NCBI GenBank assembly: GCA_023428755.1
Contig: JAEYWX010000015.1
Span: 124,001-188,000, forward strand
From: Bacteroidota bacterium
GTDB taxonomy: Bacteria > Bacteroidota > Bacteroidia > Chitinophagales > Chitinophagaceae
Direction: 5' to 3'
Length of the DNA stretch: 64,000 bases
Position numbers and translations under genes: made by a program. The notes under the pieces are model-generated. The model saw nothing but the letters and a program-made list of their open reading frames with translations, was not told the DNA's origin and did no database searches. Below are positions 16,863-26,800 of the stretch, in pieces (position 1 is the first letter of the stretch; the number at the start of each line of letters is the position of its first letter).

Positions 16863-19205
16863 TTATTTCAACATTACTTCCACATTCTTCTTTCGTTCCT
16901 CTGGTAACACAATCAGCTTTATCAACTTCCCGTCTTTTAATTCTGCTTCAACTGTCGTGTTGTTGGGTGCATGTAATTTAAAGTGTACATCTTTTTCTTT
17001 AGGCCATGCCGGGAATAACAAAATGCGTTGCCCATCTGTTTGCAATAACATTTCCTGCAAGCCGATCATACCACTGCCGCCCCAGTTGTGATCGGGTACC
17101 CAATCGAAACCAGGTCCCCAGAAAGCAGGAAAGCGGCGTTCGCTGTTTTGTAATTTGAGTGAAGTCAACCGCCATGCTTCTTCGGTTAGGCCTAACCGTG
17201 CAGCCCAGATATTATCCTGCTTCCAGCCAACATGACTGCGGAATTTAATGACTGATGTATCGTAGTGCCATGTATTCAATGCCGTATCTAATCCCGGCTT
17301 ACCCACACCAAAAATTCCCCACGGAAACACCGGATACATTTGCGGTGATTCGGTATTGTTGATACGTTCCCATGTTTTTGCAGGAGCAATGGTTGTGTTG
17401 CCGTTGAATTGTTGATAGCTGAGTGGAGGTATTCGATTACGAAGGCCAGACAAATAAATCGATCGATTCAACAAAAAACTATCGGAATAAGTATGGCTAT
17501 TTTTTTTGTACGGTAACTGAAAAAAAGAAAGACCAATTGCATCTTGTAGCTTTTCACAAACTACTGTTAACGCAGCAACCGTTGTTACCGAATTGTTCGC
17601 CATCTTAAATGTTTCTGCAGCGCTGCCCGGAAATAATACCAACTGTCCATTTTCATCAAACGTCTTTGCTCCTCTTTGTTTGGCGAGCCATTGATAATGC
17701 TCATCAAAGAACTGCAGGCAACTGACGATGAAGGGAATTTTATCGCTGATGTCTTTGCCTGTATACTCTGATTCCTGCAACATCATCAAACAAAATTCAA
17801 ACACCGTATCCCATTCATATTCGAGCCATGCATTGTATTCAACACCTTTATCAAAATAATCAGGACGTTTGGTGCCATATTCGGCATAATTCGGCAGACC
17901 AAAATTTTCCATCTGCTCCGTAAAACAAGCCCCGTTATGATTCCAATAAAATTTTGTTCGCAGTTCTGCATTCTTTTGCAGTCGTAAATAAAAGTTAAGT
18001 TGCGGTTGCAGCAGATCCCAGTCACCGCTTTTGATCATAGGGAAGTAAACCAACCGTTGATTTTGTGCCGTGTGCAATCCTCCACCCCAGTTACGGTAAT
18101 CAGGCGTTAATCCTTTGTTGATGGTATCGGTGTAGATCGGATCAACCGTTAACAAACCGCCATTAAATTTCGTTGGCCACTCGCTTTTTGCATTACAGGC
18201 CAACATATAGCGGAAGAGTTGGTAATTGCGACCGACTTCCCATGAACGTTTATCTTTTTGCGTGGGATCAATTGTAATAAAACTTCTGCTCCAGAACTCT
18301 TTCCACCATTGCTGCGATTGTTGAACAGCAGTTTTATCTGCAATAACTTTCTTTTGTAACGAGTCAAGCGATTGTTTCCATGTAGAAATATCACTAACCC
18401 GTGCATTGTGCAATACCAACTGCAATGCATGTTGCTTTGAGGCTGTTTTACTTTTTAGTTTCCATCCTTTGAAATCAGTTTGTGCATAGCTGCCGGTATC
18501 TGTTCCTGCAGCAATGAAATTCTTGCCACTGAATGAACCACCAAAAGCCAACTGTTTAATGGGATTGTATAATTGCTCTTTCACAGCATCCATTCCCTGC
18601 TGCTTTACCACCGCATCAAAAATGGTCTCGTTACTGTTGTGATGATAAAACAACACTGCGTTGTTATTGAAATCGATCACATCTTTTTTGTAGACGTTGT
18701 TCTTAGGTGCTCCCCATTTCCAGGAGTTGCCCCAATTTTCACGAGTGGTTATTATCCGATCACGATAGCGCCAGCTTTCGTATGCTGCTTCAACGTTTAT
18801 TTTTTTGTTGCTGTTGATCTCAATATGTGCAACAGGCTTCAGCACATCAGCCCATATTTTTATTTCTGCTGCAACTCCGTTGTTGTTTCCTTTAACGCTA
18901 ACATAGCCCTGTTGTAAATGCAGCCGTTGCTCAAAGTTTCCTCCGTCAAATGGATTGGGAGAGAGCTTGACCCTGATTCTTCCGCTCTTCATCAGAGCAT
19001 TGTTCTCATCAAAATTGCCACTACGTGCAACATAAATAAATAACTCTCCTTTTTCTACCCATACATTCATTCCAATATCGCCGCCACCGCAGGGCATTGA
19101 TTCGGACGCATTGTTGCTTTGTGTAGTCCATACAACATCATAGTTCTGTTGTGCTGAAACAGAAAGAATGTTTACAGTTAAGAGTAAAAGAAAAAAATAC
19201 TTCAT
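16863..19205 (-). CDS. DUF5703-type glycoside hydrolase-like protein (GH95-like toroid)
   Basis: A 780-residue exported protein, signal peptide residues 1-18. The N-terminus (YDVVWTTQSNNASESMPCGG, GDIGMNVWVEKGELFIYVA) is the DUF5703 pattern, an N-terminal beta-domain as in GH95. The rest looks like an (alpha/alpha)6 toroid with aromatic-rich loops (DYRNWGGGLHTAQNQ, FYWNHNGACFTEQMENFGLP, YEWDTVFEFCLMM) that end in a small beta-domain. No characterised member is known to me, so substrate is open; context suggests a terminal sugar such as alpha-L-galactose or fucose. It is the last gene of the long minus-strand operon, 41 nt after GH106. Confidence 0.75.
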   Translation of the reverse strand: MKYFFLLLLTVNILSVSAQQNYDVVWTTQSNNASESMPCGGGDIGMNVWVEKGELFIYVARSGNFDENNALMKSGRIRVKLSPNPFDGGNFEQRLHLQQGYVSVKGNNNGVAAEIKIWADVLKPVAHIEINSNKKINVEAAYESWRYRDRIITTRENWGNSWKWGAPKNNVYKKDVIDFNNNAVLFYHHNSNETIFDAVVKQQGMDAVKEQLYNPIKQLAFGGSFSGKNFIAAGTDTGSYAQTDFKGWKLKSKTASKQHALQLVLHNARVSDISTWKQSLDSLQKKVIADKTAVQQSQQWWKEFWSRSFITIDPTQKDKRSWEVGRNYQLFRYMLACNAKSEWPTKFNGGLLTVDPIYTDTINKGLTPDYRNWGGGLHTAQNQRLVYFPMIKSGDWDLLQPQLNFYLRLQKNAELRTKFYWNHNGACFTEQMENFGLPNYAEYGTKRPDYFDKGVEYNAWLEYEWDTVFEFCLMMLQESEYTGKDISDKIPFIVSCLQFFDEHYQWLAKQRGAKTFDENGQLVLFPGSAAETFKMANNSVTTVAALTVVCEKLQDAIGLSFFQLPYKKNSHTYSDSFLLNRSIYLSGLRNRIPPLSYQQFNGNTTIAPAKTWERINNTESPQMYPVFPWGIFGVGKPGLDTALNTWHYDTSVIKFRSHVGWKQDNIWAARLGLTEEAWRLTSLKLQNSERRFPAFWGPGFDWVPDHNWGGSGMIGLQEMLLQTDGQRILLFPAWPKEKDVHFKLHAPNNTTVEAELKDGKLIKLIVLPEERKKNVEVMLK

Positions 19206-19246
19206 TTAAATTTATTTAGCTGAACCATCTTCAGAAATAGTTTGAT

Positions 19247-22200
19247 TTAATAACGCAATCGAACTGTTCCAGTAATTCCAGCAGGTAACAAAGGCTTCCC
19301 TTTTAGTCTATAGGGTGCAGTTGTCCATGTTAACCTATTTTCTTTAGGCAATAACTCATCCCCTATTAAACGATTGTGCCATGAATTCACCACTTCAATT
19401 TCAATAGTATTTGTTCCTTCATTGAGCGTATTCCCAGGAATGAGAACTGAATATGGATATGTCCAGATTGTTCCGCAATCAATTCCATTTACTTTTACAG
19501 ATGCAATATTGAATAATGAATCAATTTCTAAAGTTGCGTAGCTACCTGTCGTATGCTGCTTCCACTGAAAAGTATTAGAGTAAATTGCTGTCCCAGAGTA
19601 ATACCTTATTGCAGGATTTGAAAATTGACTCCAGCTTTTTAAACTATCAATTTTTACTTTTTCTTCCGGACCTCCATATTTCTTATCGAATTGAATTTGC
19701 CATCCTATTTTTAATGTATCCTCTTGATAAATTCCGAAGCATGGGATCGTATTGTCAAGCAATACTCTCTTTGGAGTTTTATAGAAGACAATAAATGTTG
19801 AAGCGTTCGGAGGAAGAAATAATAACAAATGGGTTCGTCCGTTTTTTATTTCACCGTAATATGCTTTTCGGTTCGTTCCGTTTTGAGGATTATAAATATG
19901 GGGTTGTAGATTGTTATGATTAAAGGCAACCTCTATTTGAACTTCCTTTTCTTTTTGATTCGATACAAAATAGATATCCTCATCTGCGGTTTTTCTATGC
20001 GTCCACGCAATTTCATTTCTTCCCTTGATCACTTCCACGTCTCTCTTCACACCCAACTTTTCAAACGTACTGTCCATATACGGCGCAGCAACAACATTCT
20101 TGTTATTGCCAAACAGCGTTATCCATTGCTGATCGATCACAATCTTTGCACCTGCTTTAGCCAGCTGTTGTAATTTCTTTTGTACGGCAATACTCATTGT
20201 CGGATTCGGATTCATCAACATCTTTCCCGGAATCACCAACACGCCATAGCTTGCTCCGCCGGGCAATACCACTTTTCCATTCTTCACCTGCATCAGCATC
20301 AACGCATCCGGATTAAATGAATCATAGGTATAACCATTCAACGGATCGATCCAATCTTCAGGATCGGCCATGTTTGCAGAATGATTGACGCCATCAGGTA
20401 TTTGTCGCAATGGTTGACCTTTATTCTCCAATCGCTTCTTTTCTGCTTCTACTTTTTCTTTTCCGAATATGCCGGGCAATGTGCCAATTAAACGATCAGG
20501 CAAGATCGAACGTCTCGGCACTTCTTCTCCCGTAAACACAGCCACATCCACAACAGGATCGCCCATTTGCAAAAGCGATTGGCATCTTGTAATGTATTCG
20601 ATCCATGCTTTGCTTTGTTTGAACCATGTTTGATCTCGCTGGTAATACAATCCTACACCATCGAGTGTCATGCCCGGCTTTTTATCTAACCACGGATTAT
20701 TAGTAAACACATGCATCACCATTTTATTAATGCCCAATGCAAAATTGCGATCGCCCACTACTTTTAAACTGCCGGGATGTTCGCTCCAATCCATCCGCAC
20801 AGTTGTAAACGATTCCGACTGGATGATTTTCTTACCATAGATATGTGCACCGCTGATAGCATCACGCATATCATTGGGTTTATCATGTGTGGGACTATTC
20901 AACCAAAATTCTCCCATCGGCAAATCAGCATGTTTATAATGCATCAATCCATCACTCACCATGGTTGGTGCAATGGCTTCAGCACTTACACTGCAGCCCA
21001 ATGCATGCGCTTCTTTTTTCAACGTGGTATAAAACACATCATTCACTAACTCCGCAATCGTTGTACGTACATCGTGCAATACTTTTTCAGATTTGTCTGT
21101 GCTTTCTATTGGTATGCCTGCCATCACTAATAAGTAAGGCATCAGATCGTACCCTCTGCGTTTTTTAAACTCCGCAGCAAAGTTTGCTCCCCAGTTCTGA
21201 CTGCCGCACTCCCAGCTATCAACATGAAATACTTTCAACACTTGTTTTGCTAATGCAGGATCTTGTGCAAATGCTTTTCCAAACCAGTTATCGAATTGGA
21301 GTTTTACTGCTTTTGCATTGAACTTATCAACTTCCAAACCCAAACCAGCACCACCTGTATAGTTTGTATGACCAGTTGAAGTATGACCAATACGAACGAT
21401 AACCCAATCACCTGCAGGAGCTTTCCAGTTAAGATTACCATCTGCATCCATCTTGCCTGTTAAGTTGATGATATTCTTCAGTTGAACAGCCGAACCAACA
21501 GGCACTTCCTCTTTTGTTGTTGCAGCACTAACACGCCACACCGAACCATTCTTCGATTCATATTGATTGATCACAGGTTCATCACTCAAATAAATGCCCA
21601 TCACTTTCAATGATGGTTTCCATTTGGCCGCATCAAGATCTTCCGAGCCAGGCTCACTTCCTTCTTTATCATACACAAAACGAAAATATTTTGCTGTAGT
21701 AGACGGAATGGCGAATGTATAATCTTCATCCGCATCCTGCCACCCATGACGTGGCGGATCGAAACGTGTTATTGTTGTAAAATTTTCACCATCATCGCTG
21801 CTTTGCACAAGCAAACGCAACGCCTGATAGGTATTACCACCGGTGCGTACAACAATGGAACGACAGGTAAATGGCTTGGGATATTTATATTGAATCCAGC
21901 AGGCAGAATCGCTTTTAAATGAAGACGCACTGTTGCCTGTTTGACGATAGGCTAGGAAACTTGCACGCACTGCATTGCTTGTTGAAACAGTTGGTACCGA
22001 TACCACTTCGCTGAACGCATTGCTGCTGTTGGCAGGATATGCATAAACAGCAATGTCTTTATAATAATTTTGCAAACCTTCGGGCTCTGCTAACTGAATC
22101 GCATTTGTATTACCTGCTGCAATATAGGTTTTCGTCCAAACCAGTTTTTGCATACTCATCTCAGGCGTGATCCACGGGCCACCGGCTAATGCAAAGCCAT

Positions 22201-22570
22201 CACTCACGTGCATGCCTAACTGTAAATTCAAACGCTTTGCTTCCTGCATGGCAAACGTTACAAGCTTCCACCATTCGGGAGATAGTTGTCTTACTGTTGA
22301 CTGAAAAGGAATTTTTGAAGTAGTATCCTTAATCGGCATAAGATAAGCACCACCAATACCCACTTCTTTCATTGCTTCCAGATCGGCAGTGATACCTTTT
22401 TTAGAAACCGCTGCATGCATCCAGTACCAGAATACCCAAGGCTTGGCTGATTGTGGAGGATTGAGAAAGTTCTGTTCAATACTGCTTTGTTTCGTTTGTT
22501 GCGCAACAAGATGATTGCTCAACAAAAAACTCAGCAGATACAGCAAACAATATGTACAAAATCTCTTCAT
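19247..22570 (-). CDS. GH106 alpha-L-rhamnosidase
   Basis: About 1107 residues, secreted (signal peptide MKRFCTYCLLYLLSFLLSNH up to about Ala25). GH106 features are clear: PWVFWYWMHAAVSKKGITAD, LEAMKEVGIGGAYLMPI, LQLGMHVSDGFALAGGPWI, FHVDSWECGSQNWG, HALGCSVSAEAIAPTMVSDG, and a C-terminal jelly-roll (VNGIDCGTIWTYPYSVLIPG). The family removes alpha-L-rhamnose from pectic glycans and RG-II side chains with inversion. ATG at 22570 is preferred; the longer reading starts at TTG in a repeat-bearing leader. An R3-like half-element (22607-22635) lies just upstream. Confidence 0.92.
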   Translation of the reverse strand: MKRFCTYCLLYLLSFLLSNHLVAQQTKQSSIEQNFLNPPQSAKPWVFWYWMHAAVSKKGITADLEAMKEVGIGGAYLMPIKDTTSKIPFQSTVRQLSPEWWKLVTFAMQEAKRLNLQLGMHVSDGFALAGGPWITPEMSMQKLVWTKTYIAAGNTNAIQLAEPEGLQNYYKDIAVYAYPANSSNAFSEVVSVPTVSTSNAVRASFLAYRQTGNSASSFKSDSACWIQYKYPKPFTCRSIVVRTGGNTYQALRLLVQSSDDGENFTTITRFDPPRHGWQDADEDYTFAIPSTTAKYFRFVYDKEGSEPGSEDLDAAKWKPSLKVMGIYLSDEPVINQYESKNGSVWRVSAATTKEEVPVGSAVQLKNIINLTGKMDADGNLNWKAPAGDWVIVRIGHTSTGHTNYTGGAGLGLEVDKFNAKAVKLQFDNWFGKAFAQDPALAKQVLKVFHVDSWECGSQNWGANFAAEFKKRRGYDLMPYLLVMAGIPIESTDKSEKVLHDVRTTIAELVNDVFYTTLKKEAHALGCSVSAEAIAPTMVSDGLMHYKHADLPMGEFWLNSPTHDKPNDMRDAISGAHIYGKKIIQSESFTTVRMDWSEHPGSLKVVGDRNFALGINKMVMHVFTNNPWLDKKPGMTLDGVGLYYQRDQTWFKQSKAWIEYITRCQSLLQMGDPVVDVAVFTGEEVPRRSILPDRLIGTLPGIFGKEKVEAEKKRLENKGQPLRQIPDGVNHSANMADPEDWIDPLNGYTYDSFNPDALMLMQVKNGKVVLPGGASYGVLVIPGKMLMNPNPTMSIAVQKKLQQLAKAGAKIVIDQQWITLFGNNKNVVAAPYMDSTFEKLGVKRDVEVIKGRNEIAWTHRKTADEDIYFVSNQKEKEVQIEVAFNHNNLQPHIYNPQNGTNRKAYYGEIKNGRTHLLLFLPPNASTFIVFYKTPKRVLLDNTIPCFGIYQEDTLKIGWQIQFDKKYGGPEEKVKIDSLKSWSQFSNPAIRYYSGTAIYSNTFQWKQHTTGSYATLEIDSLFNIASVKVNGIDCGTIWTYPYSVLIPGNTLNEGTNTIEIEVVNSWHNRLIGDELLPKENRLTWTTAPYRLKGKPLLPAGITGTVRLRY

Positions 22571-22606
22571 ATACGCAAGTCTTCCATGGTTTTTATGCAA
22601 CAAGCA

Positions 22607-22635
22607 ATCTCCGTGTCTTTGTGCCTCTGTGTTTA
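22607..22635 (-). repeat. R3 half-element upstream of GH106
   Basis: On the minus strand this reads as left-arm words (aacacagaggcacaaagac) of the R3 type found at 23668, 50324 and 51902. It occupies the gap between the GH43-like stop codon and the GH106 start, and so lies in the mRNA leader and not in the protein. Confidence 0.55.
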
Positions 22636-22638
22636 ACT

Positions 22639-23802
22639 CTAAAACTGCAATTTACTCTTTCCTTTGTCAACTGATGTAGCCACAGCAATCCCCCGGTGAT
22701 CTTTGTTATCCACGGCGCAATAGAAATGATACACCACGCCCTTCCACTTTACCACAAAACTCTTGTGTGCATATTTGGCATCGTAAGGTTCGGATGATTT
22801 GATGAGGTCTTCTCCTTTCCAATCTGTCCAGTTGACTAAATCGTAACTGCAGGCAAAACGGTTGAAGGTTTCGTTCTTTCTTGTTTCCCAAAATGCACCG
22901 AAGTAAAACATCACCCACACATCGTTGATCTTTTGAATGACTGCATCGCCGGTGATGCCCACACCATGTTCCATTACAGGATCAGCATTGTAACGTTTCC
23001 AGTTCACCATATCATCACTCACTGCCATACCAATCCGTTCGAACCAACGCCACTTGGGTTTGTTGCCGCTGCTGTCGCCATTGGCATTATAGTACATAAT
23101 GAATTCGCTGCCGAGTGATTTGTTCTTATCACGGATGATGGTGCTTTTGTACAGCTTACGGTTCTCCCACCAACGCACATCTTTATCGGTTGAACTCAAG
23201 ACGGGTTGGGGCAACCTGTTCCATTCATGTGGCTTGCTCGGATCGTTACTTGTATTGGCAATACCAATCGCTAACGGACCGGATTCGTAACCACGATCTT
23301 TCCCGCCGATATAACTCATCCAGTATTTCTTTTGAAATTTTTCAAGCTTGTAACCACCGCCCCATGTCGTATTCTGCAGAGCAATGTAACCGGCTTTCTG
23401 ATTATTATCCCAGTCAGTGGTGTCAGAAAAACTCATGAACTTACCGAGTGTTGTCCATTGCAGGAGGTCTTTGCTTTTTGCAATAAATGTTTCATACCCA
23501 CGGCCATCAAATTGTATGTACGTCATATACCAGGAATTGCCTTTGCGGAATACAGATGGGCAATCAATCTTCTTTGTATCATTTTCGGGTGTGACAACAA
23601 GACCGTATTTGAAAGGTGTTTTTACTTCTTCATATACTTGCTGCATTACGTCCTGCGGCACCTGAGCTTGAACCACCAAGACACTAAGCACACTAAGGAA
23701 CACGAAGAAAAACTTTGTGCTGCTTTGTGCCTTTCTGCCTTTGTGGTTCAAACTTCTATTTAATTTCTTTTGCTCTCTCACCGGCTGATTTCTTTTTTGC
23801 AT
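22639..23802 (-). CDS. Five-bladed beta-propeller glycosidase-like protein (GH43/GH130-like)
   Basis: About 387 residues. A repeated beta-propeller pattern is visible: DCPSVFRKGNSWYMTYIQFD, YWMSYIGGKDRGYESGPLAI, EFIMYYNANGD, MEHGVGITGDAVIQKINDVW, KSFVVKWKGVVYHFYC. These strand motifs fit the GH43/GH130 superfamily; which family is unsure. ATG at 23802 overlaps the end of the upstream GH2 by 47 nt, so translation should be coupled. The predicted signal peptide (about FFFVFLSVLSVLVVQAQ) is encoded by an R3 repeat (23668-23751), preceded by an unusually long basic N-region of about 28 residues. TTG at about 23745 could be an alternative start. Confidence 0.75.
   Translation of the reverse strand: MQKRNQPVREQKKLNRSLNHKGRKAQSSTKFFFVFLSVLSVLVVQAQVPQDVMQQVYEEVKTPFKYGLVVTPENDTKKIDCPSVFRKGNSWYMTYIQFDGRGYETFIAKSKDLLQWTTLGKFMSFSDTTDWDNNQKAGYIALQNTTWGGGYKLEKFQKKYWMSYIGGKDRGYESGPLAIGIANTSNDPSKPHEWNRLPQPVLSSTDKDVRWWENRKLYKSTIIRDKNKSLGSEFIMYYNANGDSSGNKPKWRWFERIGMAVSDDMVNWKRYNADPVMEHGVGITGDAVIQKINDVWVMFYFGAFWETRKNETFNRFACSYDLVNWTDWKGEDLIKSSEPYDAKYAHKSFVVKWKGVVYHFYCAVDNKDHRGIAVATSVDKGKSKLQF
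23668..23751 (-). repeat. R3 element with 13-nt inverted ends encoding a signal peptide
   Basis: The ends ttgaaccaccaag (from 23668) and ctttgtggttcaa (to 23751) are inverted repeats with 12 of 13 positions matching. The 84-nt element consists of CACAAAG words on one half and CTTTGTG words on the other. On the minus strand it codes for residues from SLNHKGRKAQSSTK through FFFVFLSVLSVLVVQA of the GH43-like protein. Confidence 0.8.
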
Positions 23803-26800
23803 TAAACGGAACAATATAAAAACTGTATTGATAATTACCGGGTTTGATCTGGAATTGCTCTAACGGCGCAGCCACTTCGCTCCAGCTATCGTTACCACCC
23901 ACACCCATTTGCATCAAATCAATATTGAGCGTGATGAAGCCTGCATCTTTCAGTTTGTTGGTATGCTTGGCGTTCTGGATATTCTCTTCAGTATAAGGCC
24001 ATGCACTCATGCTTAGCAAACTATCAGCTACAATTAACAATCCATCTTTTGTTTTTTGATTGTGCAAGTACATCCACCGCACATCGGTACGGTTGCCGTT
24101 TTCCTGCGGCACCACGTAAGGCTCCATGAAATCAAAAATATTTTGATTGTAGATACCCACATCAGTACCATAACGACGATCGATATAATTTTCGAATGGC
24201 CCACGACCGAAGTATTCAATTTGATCGAAGCTTCTGTTGATGCCCATTTGAACACCTACCTTTGGAATGTTCGGCAAGCCAGGTTTAACAGTCAGAGCAT
24301 AATCTATTTCCACAATACCATTTTCATAAATGAAATATTTAACAGTCACTCTCGCACTATCGTTAATTAAAGAATAGACACAACTGATAAGTTCGCCAAA
24401 TCCTTTGTACCCGCCAATTAAATCCTTTTTAATTTCAATTAACTTAGGGCTAGCCTCGTACCATTGCTTTAATACCCTATGTGTTTTGAATCCACGTTTA
24501 TCATTATCGGTTTGAGGTCGTGTAAAATGCGGCAATAAAGGTGCAGTAATCTGTTCGTGCCCTTTCAGCTGGTATGATTCGAGAGCTCCTGTTTTTTTAC
24601 TAATGAAAATAGAGTAATCCTTCTTCTTGATGGTAAAACCTTCTTCTGTTTCAGTATAAAAAACTTTTTCAAACACTTTGTATGTATTTGTTGCGCTTTT
24701 TAATTCTAATTGATTACTTGCTATCTCAAACCCCGCATCTGCCCATGCTTCGGCTTTCTGCAATACAAACTTCAACTCTACATGATATTCTGATGTTGCT
24801 TTTGTTTTCGGCAACCACTTTGAAACAGGAAACTTAACTATTGTTGCAGGTGCTACATCAATACCACCGATCTGTTGATTGGAAATCATCTTTCCATCTT
24901 CCTTCACCACAATGAATGCAGTGTATGCATTTACATTCTTTACTTCACTTCTGTTGATAATGCGGATGATGCCTTTTACTGAATCTGCCCATTCAACCTG
25001 TATGGGTTGAAATATGCGTTTGCATTCATACATCGCCTGCTTGGGTCTTCCATCTGCTGCCACAATTCCTTTGATCGTGAAGTTGTCGAAATAGCGTTCG
25101 CCATAATCGCCGCCGTATGCATAGAACTCCACGCCTGCTGAATCTTTTTTCAGCAAACCCTGGTCTTTAAATTCCCAGATGCAACCGCCGATCACTCTCG
25201 GCAAGCTGCGCCACTGATCCCAAAACTCTTTTAGGTTACCTGCACTGTTGCCCATAGCATGTGCATATTCACAAAAGAAAATGGGACGATGATCACCATT
25301 GTTCTGGTTAACAAGTAACGGTGCCGTATAATCAGATGGATACATTCTGCTGACCACATCTACATAATACTGATCCAACGGATTTTGAATACGATGCGAA
25401 TGATCATTGCTTTTTAAATAACGGCTGTCGCTCGGATCGATATAGCCTTCTTCTGTCGGACTACCCATTGCAGGTTCATAATGCAACGGCCTTGTCATAT
25501 CAAAATCTTTTACCCATGCAGCCATTGCTGCATGATTGGGCCCACTGCCTGCTTCATTACCCAAACTCCACATGATGATGCTCGGATGATTTTTATCACG
25601 CAAAGCCATGCGACTGATTCGCTCCACATAAGCACCGGCCCATGCGGCATCATGACTCAGCTTTCCACCCAAACCATGCGTTTCTAAATTCGCTTCATCG
25701 ATCACCATGATGCCGAACTCATCACACAGATCCAACAAATACGGATCGCTTGGATAATGCGACAAGCGAACACAATTAAAATTGAACTGCTTAATCGTTT
25801 TAATATCCTGCAGAATATCTTCTCTTGTTAATGCCTTACCTCTTGTTGGATGATGATCGGGACGATTAACGCCATACAGGTAAGTTAACTTCCCATTGAT
25901 GAGCAATTTGCTGTCGCTTTTGCGAAATTCAATGGAACGAAAACCAAGCTTGCATGTTTTTACTTCAAGTACTTTTCCCGTGCTGTCTTCCAATGTTAAT
26001 ACCAGCTTGTATAAATTCGGTTCTTCGGGACTCCATTTTTTCGGATTGCTGATGGTTGTTTCCATCAACCCAAACTTTACACGATCCAGTCGTGGATGAA
26101 TTTCATTGATGATCTCATCCGTTTTTTTTGAAAGCGGCTGTTGCAATACCGGTTGATTATTTACATCGTACAGCTGCGCTTTCAACACATAGCCCGGCAT
26201 GTCTTTACCGGTTAAGTTTTCAATACGTGGACGAATACTCAGCAACGCATCTTTATACTCCTTATCAAGTTTTGTCTGGTAAAAGAAATCCGCAATACGC
26301 AACGAAGGTTCTGCATGCAAATAAACTTCACGATGAATACCGCTCATGCGCCACTGATCCTGGTCTTCTAAAAAACTTCCATCACTCCAGCGGATCACCC
26401 AAACGGAAATCACATTCTCACCTTCCTGCAAATACGGAGTAATATTGAATTCGCTTGGCAGAAAACTATCTTCGGCATAACCTGCAAACTTTCCATTGAT
26501 CCATAATTTGTATGCCGAACTCACACCGCCAAAATGCAACGTGATGTTCATGCCCTTCCAGTTGGCAGGAACAGTAAATGCTTTTTGATAGCAACCAACC
26601 GCATTGTAATCTTTCGGTACATGCGGCGGATTTACCGGACGAAACGGATACACTGCACTTTTGTATATGGGTTTATCGTAGCCCTGCATTTCCCAACTGG
26701 AAGGAACGCTGATCTTCTTCCATCCACTCACTTTGCTCTTATAAAATTCTTGGGGTTCATCGCCTGGCTTCAGTGCAAAAGCAAAATCCCAATCACTGTT

